From contig JAEVZN010000028.1 of assembly GCA_023392205.1 (NCBI GenBank), forward strand, positions 1 to 13,278: DNA of 13,278 nt, read 5' to 3'. Below are positions 1 to 6,085 of the stretch, in pieces. The position numbers were made by a program, and so were the translations under genes. Numbering within the stretch: the first letter of the stretch is position 1; every line of letters begins with the position of its first letter. Below the pieces are notes generated by a model, which made no database searches, was not told the DNA's origin, and saw nothing but the letters and a program-made list of their open reading frames with translations. The stretch comes from Pseudomonadota bacterium (GTDB lineage: Bacteria; Pseudomonadota; Alphaproteobacteria; Rhizobiales; Xanthobacteraceae).

Positions 1-1038
1 GGCGATCCGCGTATCGGTCATAGCGACCGCATGGTCGATGGCCGGATGCGTGATGCCATGTTGCCGGCCGACCGCCTGGACGAGACGGTCGACACGTTCG
101 ATGGCTGCGGCACCGGAGGCAATCGCACGCGCGGCCGATGACGGCTTGCTCAATTGCAGGGCCGCGGCGGCGTATTTGTCGAACGGGACGAGGTCTTCCG
201 GTTGCGCGCCGATCTTCAGGACAATCGATTCCACGCAGGCATAGATGTTTCGCGAAAGGTCCGGGTCGCCGTGTACAGCGTCGCGAATCGACACCGGTAC
301 GCCCGCAGTGATGCAACGGTAATTGCCGGTCAGCAGCATCGCCCATTTGGCAAACGGCACGAACAGCGAATCGTGCACCCGCAGTTTGACCGGAACGTCG
401 AGCCCGTCGAGCCGCACATTGTCGATATCGGTGGCCAATTCGTTCAGCAGCGCGTTATGCGGCGCGGAGCCGAACAGGGCCGCCTTGAAATTGGTGGCGA
501 GATTGACCTGCAGCACATTGGCCGGCTCGTCGGCAGGCCGCACGGCTTGCGGATCGGGCGAGCACAGGCTGACCGTCTGCGGGTCGAAGCGATCCCAGAG
601 GCGCGCATTGGTGAAGGCCGCTTCGGCGGCCTGCGGATCGATGGCCGCGAAGCGCTTCAGATAGGGCAGCGGCGGCATGTTCATCAGCGACAGGCAGGGG
701 AGCCGCGCTTCGGCAATGCGGGTCATCAGCGCGCGGATGGCCGGGTCCGAATATTGCGGCTCCTGCATCGCCAGGATCACCATCGCATAACGGCCGAGAT
801 CGACCTTGTCCGGCGTGCAGGCATCAATGCGGGCCGGCAGATCGCCCGACCGGATCGCGTGTTTTTCGGTGCCGGTCTGCGCGCCTTTCAGCGGCAGCCG
901 CACCTCGGTGCCTTCGTTGTTGATCAGGGCCGCGGTCGCGGCGCGGCAGACCAGCGTCGCGTTGTGCCCGGCCATCGCGCATTTGGTGCCGAACAGCGAC
1001 CCGTAGGAGGCGCCGAGGATGAGGATGTTGTGGCCCAT
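1..1038 (-). CDS. Ketopantoate reductase (ApbA/PanE) family NAD(P)-dependent oxidoreductase, 3' end cut by window edge
   Basis: 346 codons are visible with no stop, so the gene continues past position 1. The ATG at 1038 is set by a strong AGGGAGG Shine-Dalgarno at 1044-1050, five bases upstream. The N-terminus (MGHNILILGASYGSLFGTK) is a Rossmann fold of the PanE type, followed by AGHNATLVCRA. Residues near 229-239 (FAKWAMLLTGN, K231 and N239) fit the catalytic Lys/Asn region. The tail (SSAARAIASGA, then a helix ending near GRQHGITHP) matches the PanE C-terminal domain, so probably little is missing. Oddities: the usual GxGxxG reads GASYGS, with Ser at the second glycine, and the Lys lies about 55 residues later than in E. 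coli PanE as I remember it. A pantothenate role is therefore not assured; it may reduce another 2-oxo acid. It is divergent from the regulator at 1202 and may be controlled by it. Family call is confident, substrate unknown. Confidence 0.85.
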   Translation of the reverse strand, partial: MGHNILILGASYGSLFGTKCAMAGHNATLVCRAATAALINNEGTEVRLPLKGAQTGTEKHAIRSGDLPARIDACTPDKVDLGRYAMVILAMQEPQYSDPAIRALMTRIAEARLPCLSLMNMPPLPYLKRFAAIDPQAAEAAFTNARLWDRFDPQTVSLCSPDPQAVRPADEPANVLQVNLATNFKAALFGSAPHNALLNELATDIDNVRLDGLDVPVKLRVHDSLFVPFAKWAMLLTGNYRCITAGVPVSIRDAVHGDPDLSRNIYACVESIVLKIGAQPEDLVPFDKYAAAALQLSKPSSAARAIASGAAAIERVDRLVQAVGRQHGITHPAIDHAVAMTDTRIA

Positions 1039-1201
1039 GCAAACCTCCCTTGGGTGTGTCCGGCCATTAACGGCCTGTTTCAACAAGAGGTAGCAGCCGC
1101 AAACCAGGTTTGCATTCAAAATGGGGTTTGTGTGTTGCCAGTTTGCATACATAATGCCATTATTTGTAATGTTGTAATGTTTGTTGCGAGCAGGTTTCCC
1201 G
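1039..1201. promoter_or_regulatory. Divergent promoter region with candidate operators for the ScfR-type regulator
   Basis: This 163-bp spacer separates two divergent genes and is clearly more AT-rich than its surroundings at 1109-1190. It holds a perfect dyad, GCAAACC-A-GGTTTGC (1099-1113). It also holds a direct repeat, GTTTGCATTCA (1108-1118) and GTTTGCATACA (1141-1151), 33 bp apart or about three helical turns. RamB and relatives of this regulator family bind TTTGC/GCAAA-containing sites, so these are natural candidate operators for autoregulation and for the divergent oxidoreductase. The assignment is inference from position and motif. A near-palindrome, GGCCATTAACGGCC (1062-1075), also lies close to the minus-strand start. 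Confidence 0.5.
1135..1163 (+). promoter_or_regulatory. Possible sigma70-type promoter for the regulator gene
   Basis: TTGCCA at 1135-1140 is followed after 17 bp by CATTAT at 1158-1163, a fair match to -35/-10 hexamers, about 38 bp upstream of the ATG at 1202. The second GTTTGCATACA repeat (1141-1151) falls in the spacer, which would suit repression by the gene's own product. Hexamer matches alone are weak evidence. Confidence 0.35.
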
Positions 1202-2608
1202 ATGGCGAAAACCTTTGTCGGGCCGCAATTGCGGCAGCTGCGGCGGGAGCGCCGGCAGACCCAGGCCGAAATGGCCAGGGCGCTGGGGGTGAGCGCGGGC
1301 TATGTGAATCTTCTTGAAAACAACCAGCGCAGCCTCTCGGTGCGCCTCTTGATGGCGCTCGCAGATGCCTATCAGGTCGACTGGCGGGATATCGTCCGCG
1401 ACGAGACGTCAAATCTTCTCTCAGAACTTCGCAACGTCATCCGCGATCCCATGTTCTCAGGGCCGATGCCGGACCTCTCCGAATTGCGCGCGGCCATCGA
1501 TCATGCGCCGCGGCTGGTCGAACATTTCCTGACGCTCTATGGCACCCACCGCACGACACTCGACAGGATCATGCGGCAGGGCATGGGGACCGCGCCGGAA
1601 GGCCTCATGGCGTCATCGGCGGAAGCCGTGATCCACGATTTCTTCCGCAACAATTCGAACTATTTCCACGCGCTGGAAGTCGCCGCCGAGCAGTTGCGTG
1701 CCGAAGAGAATTGCGGTCCCGACGACATCTATGCCGCGCTGAAGGCGCGCCTGATCGATGCGCATGGGATTTCGGTGAAGCGCCGCGCGGCCGAGGAGAT
1801 GACACAGGCGCTGCGCGTCTACGATCGTGCCAGCCGTATTGTGCATCTGTCGGAGGCGCTCGATCATTGCAATCAGGTGTTTCAGCTCGCGCATGTCATC
1901 TGTCTGGTCGAGTTTCAGTATCTGCTCGACGAACTGACCGCCGCCAGCGGCATCACCAGCAAGACGAGTCTCGCACGCTGTCATATCGAGCTTGCGAATT
2001 ATTTCGCGGCGGCGTTGCTGATGCCCTACGAGTCCTATCTGCAAACGGCGGAAAGCACCGCCTACGATATCGACCGGATTTCAGCGCGCTTCGGCGTGTC
2101 CTTCGAGCAGGCCTGCCATCGCCTCACCACCATGCAGCGGCCGGGTGCGCAGGGCGTGCCGTTCTTCTTCCTGCGCGTCGACAAGGCCGGGAACGTGACC
2201 AAGCGCTTCAACTCGACCTCGTTCCATCTCGCCGAATATGGCGGCGCCTGTCCGGTCTGGAATATCCATATGGCATTCCGCAAGCCGGGTGTGATCCTGC
2301 CGCAATTCGTCGAATTGCCGGACGGCGACCGCTTCTTCACCATCAGCCGCACGGCGGATCGTCCGGCCGTCAATCTGGAGACGCAGGATCACCGGCTGTC
2401 GGTGGCGCTCGGCTGCGAACTGCAATATGTGCGCAAGCTGCGCTATGCCGCGTCCTATAATCTCGACGACCAGCGCATCTTCAGCAAGATCGGCATCAAT
2501 TGCCATCTCTGCCCGCGGCAGGCCTGCTCGCAGCGCGCGCATCATCCGGTGTTCATGGAATTGCCGCTCGACACCACGCGGCGCGGCAATACCCGCTACG
2601 AGAGCTGA
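1202..2608 (+). CDS. XRE-family transcriptional regulator of the ScfR/RamB (COG3800) type
   Basis: The 468-residue protein is a predicted cytoplasmic DNA-binding regulator. An HTH_3 domain occupies residues 6-62, with helix 2 at Q21-L28 and the recognition helix in AGYVNLLE (32-39). A middle segment (about 225-310) resembles the IrrE/ImmA (M78) fold, but the metal site is degenerate: HIELAN (261-266) replaces HExxH, so protease activity is unlikely. The C-terminal DUF2083-like domain (about 315-445) starts near RPGAQGVPFFFLRVD and ends with the family's Cys cluster, C434, C437 and C442. Relatives include RamB and the short-chain fatty acyl regulators, which respond to acyl-CoA-type metabolites. 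Start: the ATG at 1202 begins MAKTFVG just before the HTH and has a weak AGCAGGT-like site upstream; an in-frame TTG at 1181 is possible but less likely. It is divergent from the PanE-like gene, and its stop is 9 bp from the stop of the convergent UbiD gene. Likely it controls the neighbouring aryl-CoA genes, sensing a CoA thioester (inference). Confidence 0.9.
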   Translation: MAKTFVGPQLRQLRRERRQTQAEMARALGVSAGYVNLLENNQRSLSVRLLMALADAYQVDWRDIVRDETSNLLSELRNVIRDPMFSGPMPDLSELRAAIDHAPRLVEHFLTLYGTHRTTLDRIMRQGMGTAPEGLMASSAEAVIHDFFRNNSNYFHALEVAAEQLRAEENCGPDDIYAALKARLIDAHGISVKRRAAEEMTQALRVYDRASRIVHLSEALDHCNQVFQLAHVICLVEFQYLLDELTAASGITSKTSLARCHIELANYFAAALLMPYESYLQTAESTAYDIDRISARFGVSFEQACHRLTTMQRPGAQGVPFFFLRVDKAGNVTKRFNSTSFHLAEYGGACPVWNIHMAFRKPGVILPQFVELPDGDRFFTISRTADRPAVNLETQDHRLSVALGCELQYVRKLRYAASYNLDDQRIFSKIGINCHLCPRQACSQRAHHPVFMELPLDTTRRGNTRYES

Positions 2609-2617
2609 CCGCCGGCG

Positions 2618-4159
2618 CTAGTCCTCATCGGCATGAAACGCCGTAAGCTTCGGCGCCGGTCCGGCAAAGCCGAATTCTTCCCAGCGTGCGCGCACGCGGT
2701 CATGCATGGATTTGCGCAAGGATGTCGATTGCGGAAACTGCTTCATATGCCGGTGCGGCTTGCAGGCATTGATCAGCACTTTCGATCCGTAGGGGCGCTC
2801 CTCAGGCGGAAACCGGCTGGGATCGAGGCCCGTGGACCAGGTGTTGCGCAGGATGTCGATATCCTCGGACGGGTGGCAGCGCGTCGACAGCGCCCATAGC
2901 ACATCGTTGAGATCGGTGGGGTCGACATCCTCGTCCACCACGATCACCCATTTGGTGTAATAGGCGGCGGCCGGGCATTGCGCGGCCAGCGCCAGCACCT
3001 GCGCCGAATGACCGGCATATTTCTGCTGCACCGACACCACCACCATGCCCCAGCCCGATGCCGCGGCCGGATGTGCATAGGCGCCGACCACGCCCGGCAC
3101 GCCGATCCGTTCGAGATCGTCGAGAATGCGCGCCGAGCGCATGATCGCGTAATAGGCGCCGATCTCGCAGGACGGATAGCGCGCCATCAGCGCATGCGTG
3201 AAGATCGGGCTCTTCCGGTGATGCACCGCTTTCACCTCGATCACCGGCTGCGGTGAGCGCTCGCGCCCGTAATAGCCGGTGAATTCGCCGAGCGGGCCTT
3301 CCGGCATCACGTCGCCCTGATGCAGCAGGCCCTCAATGACGAATTCCGCATGCGCGGGTATCGGCAGGCTCACGCTTTCAGCCTTGGTCAGCGCAATCGG
3401 CTTGCCCATGATTGCGCCGGCCACATCGAGTTCGGATTGCTCTGCGCCGAAGCTCTGCGCCGCAACCATGAACAGCACCGGATCAATCCCGTAGGCCGCC
3501 ACCACCTCGCACGGCTTGCCCTGCGCCCACCACGCTTCGCGGTCCAGCAATCCATGCTTGCCGGGCGAACAATACAGACCGATCCGCGACGGCCCCTGCA
3601 GCATCTGCCGGTAACAGCCGACATTGATGCGCCCGCTTTCAGGCGAGGCGGTGAAGGTGATGTCGCCGGTGCCGATAAATCGTCCGCCGTCACCCGGCCA
3701 GAAGCGCGGCACCGGAAACTTTGTCAGGTCGATATCGTCGCCGGTCAGGACCACCTCATTCACCGGCGCCTCTTCCTTCGCGATCATCACCGGCTTGACG
3801 GGCGCTGACATCAGCGTGCGGGTGGCGGCGATCATCTCGGCGGTGGTGAGCTGCGGATCGATACCGACCGCCAGCGCATAACGCTCCTTGCTGGCGCCAA
3901 GCATATTGGTGAGGATGCGCGATCCGGTCGTGTCGTCCTGCATGGTTTCGAACAGCAGCGCAGGCGAGGTATCCTGCCGCGACGCCAGCAAGGTGACTGC
4001 GCCGATCTCCTCGTCGGTATTCACCGGCGCTGCAATCGTCTGCAACTGGCCGATCCGATCCACCTCGGACAGCCATTCGCGCAGGTCGCCCCATGCGACG
4101 GCCCTGGACTGCTCATCGGCGGCGGCTGGCGCTGAATGTCTTGCGGCCTCTGCGTCCAC
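2618..4159 (-). CDS. UbiD-family prenylated-FMN-dependent (de)carboxylase
   Basis: The 513-residue protein has the full UbiD length. UbiD enzymes reversibly decarboxylate aromatic or unsaturated acids using prFMN made by a UbiX prenyltransferase. Using A. niger Fdc1 numbering from memory, the key residues map well: metal/phosphate ligands N179, H202 and E243 (N168, H191, E233), and the catalytic triad R184 in CYRQ with E287 and E292 in MPEGPLGEFTGYYG (R173, E277, E282). Other family blocks are VSVQQKYAGHSAQVL and a Y-T-K-W-V-I-V-V-D-E-D-V-D stretch. Start: GTG at 4159, with GAGGAGA at 4165-4171 five bases upstream; the ATG at 4164 is out of frame. The gene stands alone, convergent with the regulator and divergent from the dehydrogenase. 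Among aryl-CoA genes it may act on a hydroxybenzoate-type acid, or on an aryl-CoA as phthaloyl-CoA decarboxylase does. Quinone synthesis is less likely here. No ubiX partner is in the window. Family sure, substrate unknown. Confidence 0.93.
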   Translation of the reverse strand: MDAEAARHSAPAAADEQSRAVAWGDLREWLSEVDRIGQLQTIAAPVNTDEEIGAVTLLASRQDTSPALLFETMQDDTTGSRILTNMLGASKERYALAVGIDPQLTTAEMIAATRTLMSAPVKPVMIAKEEAPVNEVVLTGDDIDLTKFPVPRFWPGDGGRFIGTGDITFTASPESGRINVGCYRQMLQGPSRIGLYCSPGKHGLLDREAWWAQGKPCEVVAAYGIDPVLFMVAAQSFGAEQSELDVAGAIMGKPIALTKAESVSLPIPAHAEFVIEGLLHQGDVMPEGPLGEFTGYYGRERSPQPVIEVKAVHHRKSPIFTHALMARYPSCEIGAYYAIMRSARILDDLERIGVPGVVGAYAHPAAASGWGMVVVSVQQKYAGHSAQVLALAAQCPAAAYYTKWVIVVDEDVDPTDLNDVLWALSTRCHPSEDIDILRNTWSTGLDPSRFPPEERPYGSKVLINACKPHRHMKQFPQSTSLRKSMHDRVRARWEEFGFAGPAPKLTAFHADED

Positions 4160-4427
4160 GGCATTCTCCTCATCGGTCCCTCAAGTGCTTACCGGGTAGC
4201 GCGTCACATCCGATGCGGCAATGCCGCGCACCGGGATGCGGACATGACCTGGATGAGGGAGGTTTTGGACGCGGCTATGACTTGCCATCGGGCGCCATCA
4301 ATGCTGTTGCGATGCGGAAGGAAACGGCCGGGCGGCCAATGCCGGGATTCTGCCAGTGGAATCCGGTCATGGGTCTGGATCGGCAGGTTCCGGAATGCAT
4401 CATGGCTCACGGGAAGAGGAACTGCGA
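4160..4427. promoter_or_regulatory. Divergent promoter region between the UbiD gene and the CoA-semialdehyde dehydrogenase gene
   Basis: This 268-bp spacer is the longest non-coding stretch. It carries both translation starts' Shine-Dalgarno sites (GAGGAGA at 4165-4171 on the minus strand; AGAGGA just upstream of 4428 on the plus strand). It also has a short dyad GCGGC-AAT-GCCGC (4215-4227) and three GATGCGG words (4213, 4235, 4311). I see no convincing -35/-10 pair and no copy of the GTTTGCAT repeat found near the regulator. Frames open across it look like spill-over of neighbouring reading frames and show no recognisable domain. Confidence 0.45.
4345..4364. promoter_or_regulatory. Inverted repeat upstream of the dehydrogenase gene (candidate operator)
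   Basis: GGATTC at 4345-4350 and GAATCC at 4359-4364 form a perfect 6-bp inverted repeat with an 8-bp spacer, extendable by CCG/CGG if one base bulges. It lies about 63 bp upstream of the ATG at 4428. The position suits an operator or a 5'-leader hairpin; no known regulator motif is recognised. Confidence 0.3.
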
Positions 4428-6008
4428 ATGACGCAATCGCCGGAGAATCTGGAAAGCTACCTCGCCGGATCGTGGCGGCGTGGCGAGGGCGTGGAGACGG
4501 AACTGGTTGATCCGGTTCACGGCCATGTGCTGGCCACCGCCTCCGCGCGCGGTCTCGATCTCGGCGCGGCGCTCGCCCATGCGCGCAGCCATGGCGGGCC
4601 GGCCTTGCGGAGCATGACATTTGCGGAGCGCGCGAAGCTCGTCGGCGCGGTGGCCGATGTCCTGATTGCCAACCGCGCGAAATACGAAGAGATCGCAATC
4701 GCCAATTCCGGCAATACCAAGATCGATGCGGCGATCGATATCGATGGCGGAATCGGCACGCTGAAATACTACGCCCGGCTCGGGTCTTCGCTCGGCGACA
4801 AGCGCTTTCTGCTCGACGGCAAACCGGTGCGGCTCGCCAAGGCGGAGAATTTCCAGGCCATCCATCTGCTGACGCCGCGGCATGGCGTGGCCGTGCATAT
4901 CAACGCCTTCAATTTTCCGAGCTGGGGTCTGTGGGAAAAGGCCGCAGTCTCGCTGCTCGCGGGCGTTCCCGTTTTCGCAAAGCCGGCCTCATCCACGGCC
5001 ATGCTCACCCACGCCATGGTGCGCGACGTGATCGCAGCCAGTGTCTTGCCCGAGGGCGCGCTGTCGCTCTTGTGCGGCGGGGCGGGCGATCTGCTCGACC
5101 ATGTGACCGGCGACGACGTGATCGCCTTCACCGGCTCCTCGGACACGGCCGCCAAGATCCGCCGCCATGCCAATATCCTTGATCGCGGTGTGCTGGTGAA
5201 TGTCGAAGCCGACAGCGTCAACGCGGCGTTGCTGGCGCCGGATGCAGCGGCGGGCTCTCCCGCCTTCGACGCTTTCATCAGGGAAGTGGCGCGCGAGATG
5301 ACCGTGAAGGCGGGCCAGAAATGCACGGCCATCCGCCGTATCTTCGTGCCGCAGGCGCAGTCCGCCGCAACGGCCGAGGCGCTGCTGGCGCGCCTGAAGA
5401 AGACGACGCTCGGCGATCCGCGCCAGGAGAATGTGCGGATGGGTCCGTTGGTGACGCGCGCGCAGCAGGCGGCGGCCTTCGACGGAATCCGCAGGATCGC
5501 GGCGGAGGCGGAGATCCTTACCGGCGGCGCGGATGCACCTGCCATCGATGGCATCGATCCGGAAAAATCGGCCTTCGTCGCCCCGACCCTGATGCGGGTG
5601 AAGGATGCCGCGCATGCCGAGGCCGTGCATGAGACGGAAGTGTTCGGACCAGCCGCAACCATCGTACCGTATCGCGACGAGACGGAAGCCTTTGCGCTGG
5701 TGGCGCGGGGCGGCGGATCGCTGGTCGCCTCGGTATTCGGCGAGGACCGCGCCTTTCTCGCCCGCGCGGTGGCGGAAATCGGGCCGGGGCATGGACGTCT
5801 GCTGATGGTCGAACCATCGATTGCCGATGCGCATACCGGGCATGGCATCGTCATGCCGCAATGCCATCACGGCGGACCGGGCCGCGCCGGCAATGGCGAG
5901 GAGCTCGGCGGCTTGCAGGGATTGCGGCTCTATCATCAGCGCGTCGCGGTGCAGGGCTCGACCGATTTGCTCGGAGACTTGCAGGAGAAGGCGTTCGATC
6001 TGCACTGA
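4428..6008 (+). CDS. boxD: BoxD/PaaZ-type CoA-semialdehyde dehydrogenase (probable 3,4-dehydroadipyl-CoA semialdehyde dehydrogenase)
   Basis: This 526-residue aldehyde dehydrogenase belongs to the branch containing BoxD and the N-terminal half of PaaZ. BoxD oxidises 3,4-dehydroadipyl-CoA semialdehyde to the CoA-acid with NADP+, after ring opening in the aerobic benzoyl-CoA pathway. Visible features: oxyanion N162 in HINAFNFPSWG, cofactor K185 in FAKPASS, FTGSS at 234-238, general base E260 in VNVEADSVN, and nucleophile C299 in GQKCTAIRR, a motif shared with PaaZ. The end (HGGPGRAGNGEELGGLQGL) is intact. There is no MaoC hydratase domain as in full PaaZ, which favours BoxD. Start: ATG at 4428, with AGAGGA seven to eight bases upstream; upstream in-frame ATGs lack family sequence. 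The ligase gene follows after 77 bp, so they are probably cotranscribed. boxABC is not in the window, so the exact substrate is inferred; another ring-cleavage CoA-semialdehyde is the main alternative. Confidence 0.8.
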   Translation: MTQSPENLESYLAGSWRRGEGVETELVDPVHGHVLATASARGLDLGAALAHARSHGGPALRSMTFAERAKLVGAVADVLIANRAKYEEIAIANSGNTKIDAAIDIDGGIGTLKYYARLGSSLGDKRFLLDGKPVRLAKAENFQAIHLLTPRHGVAVHINAFNFPSWGLWEKAAVSLLAGVPVFAKPASSTAMLTHAMVRDVIAASVLPEGALSLLCGGAGDLLDHVTGDDVIAFTGSSDTAAKIRRHANILDRGVLVNVEADSVNAALLAPDAAAGSPAFDAFIREVAREMTVKAGQKCTAIRRIFVPQAQSAATAEALLARLKKTTLGDPRQENVRMGPLVTRAQQAAAFDGIRRIAAEAEILTGGADAPAIDGIDPEKSAFVAPTLMRVKDAAHAEAVHETEVFGPAATIVPYRDETEAFALVARGGGSLVASVFGEDRAFLARAVAEIGPGHGRLLMVEPSIADAHTGHGIVMPQCHHGGPGRAGNGEELGGLQGLRLYHQRVAVQGSTDLLGDLQEKAFDLH

Positions 6009-6028
6009 GCTTTCGAGGCAAAGCGACT

Positions 6029-6045
6029 GGCGGCCGTGCGCCGCC
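6029..6045 (+). other. Intercistronic hairpin between dehydrogenase and ligase genes
   Basis: GGCGGC-CGTGC-GCCGCC is a perfect 6-bp, all-GC stem with a 5-base loop, 21 bases after the dehydrogenase stop. No U-run follows on the plus strand, so it is not a standard intrinsic terminator. It may stabilise the upstream message or tune expression of the ligase gene. It could also be chance in GC-rich DNA. Confidence 0.3.
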
Positions 6046-6085
6046 CAAGAAGAAACGGCTTTACACCTGACGGGAGGGAGCGTCG

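Noticed and set aside
1181..1201. Earlier TTG start for the regulator
   Set aside because: It adds seven residues (MLRAGFP) not expected before the HTH; the ATG at 1202 is the simpler start.
154..1317. 387-codon plus-strand open frame overlapping the left-edge gene and the regulator start
   Set aside because: Mirror of the PanE-family gene that spills across the promoter region; no family signature.
4093..4431. 112-codon plus-strand frame across the UbiD/dehydrogenase spacer
   Set aside because: Possible small gene considered, but its first part is antisense to UbiD, it lacks a clear ribosome-binding site and shows no domain.
4769..5854. 361-codon minus-strand open frame (and a second, 4989-6005)
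   Set aside because: Antisense to the dehydrogenase, whose motifs are intact; Ser/Ala/Arg-rich composition is typical of a shadow frame.
4428..6008. Full PaaZ (oxepin-CoA hydrolase/dehydrogenase) assignment
   Set aside because: The protein ends after the dehydrogenase domain and lacks the MaoC-like hydratase domain.
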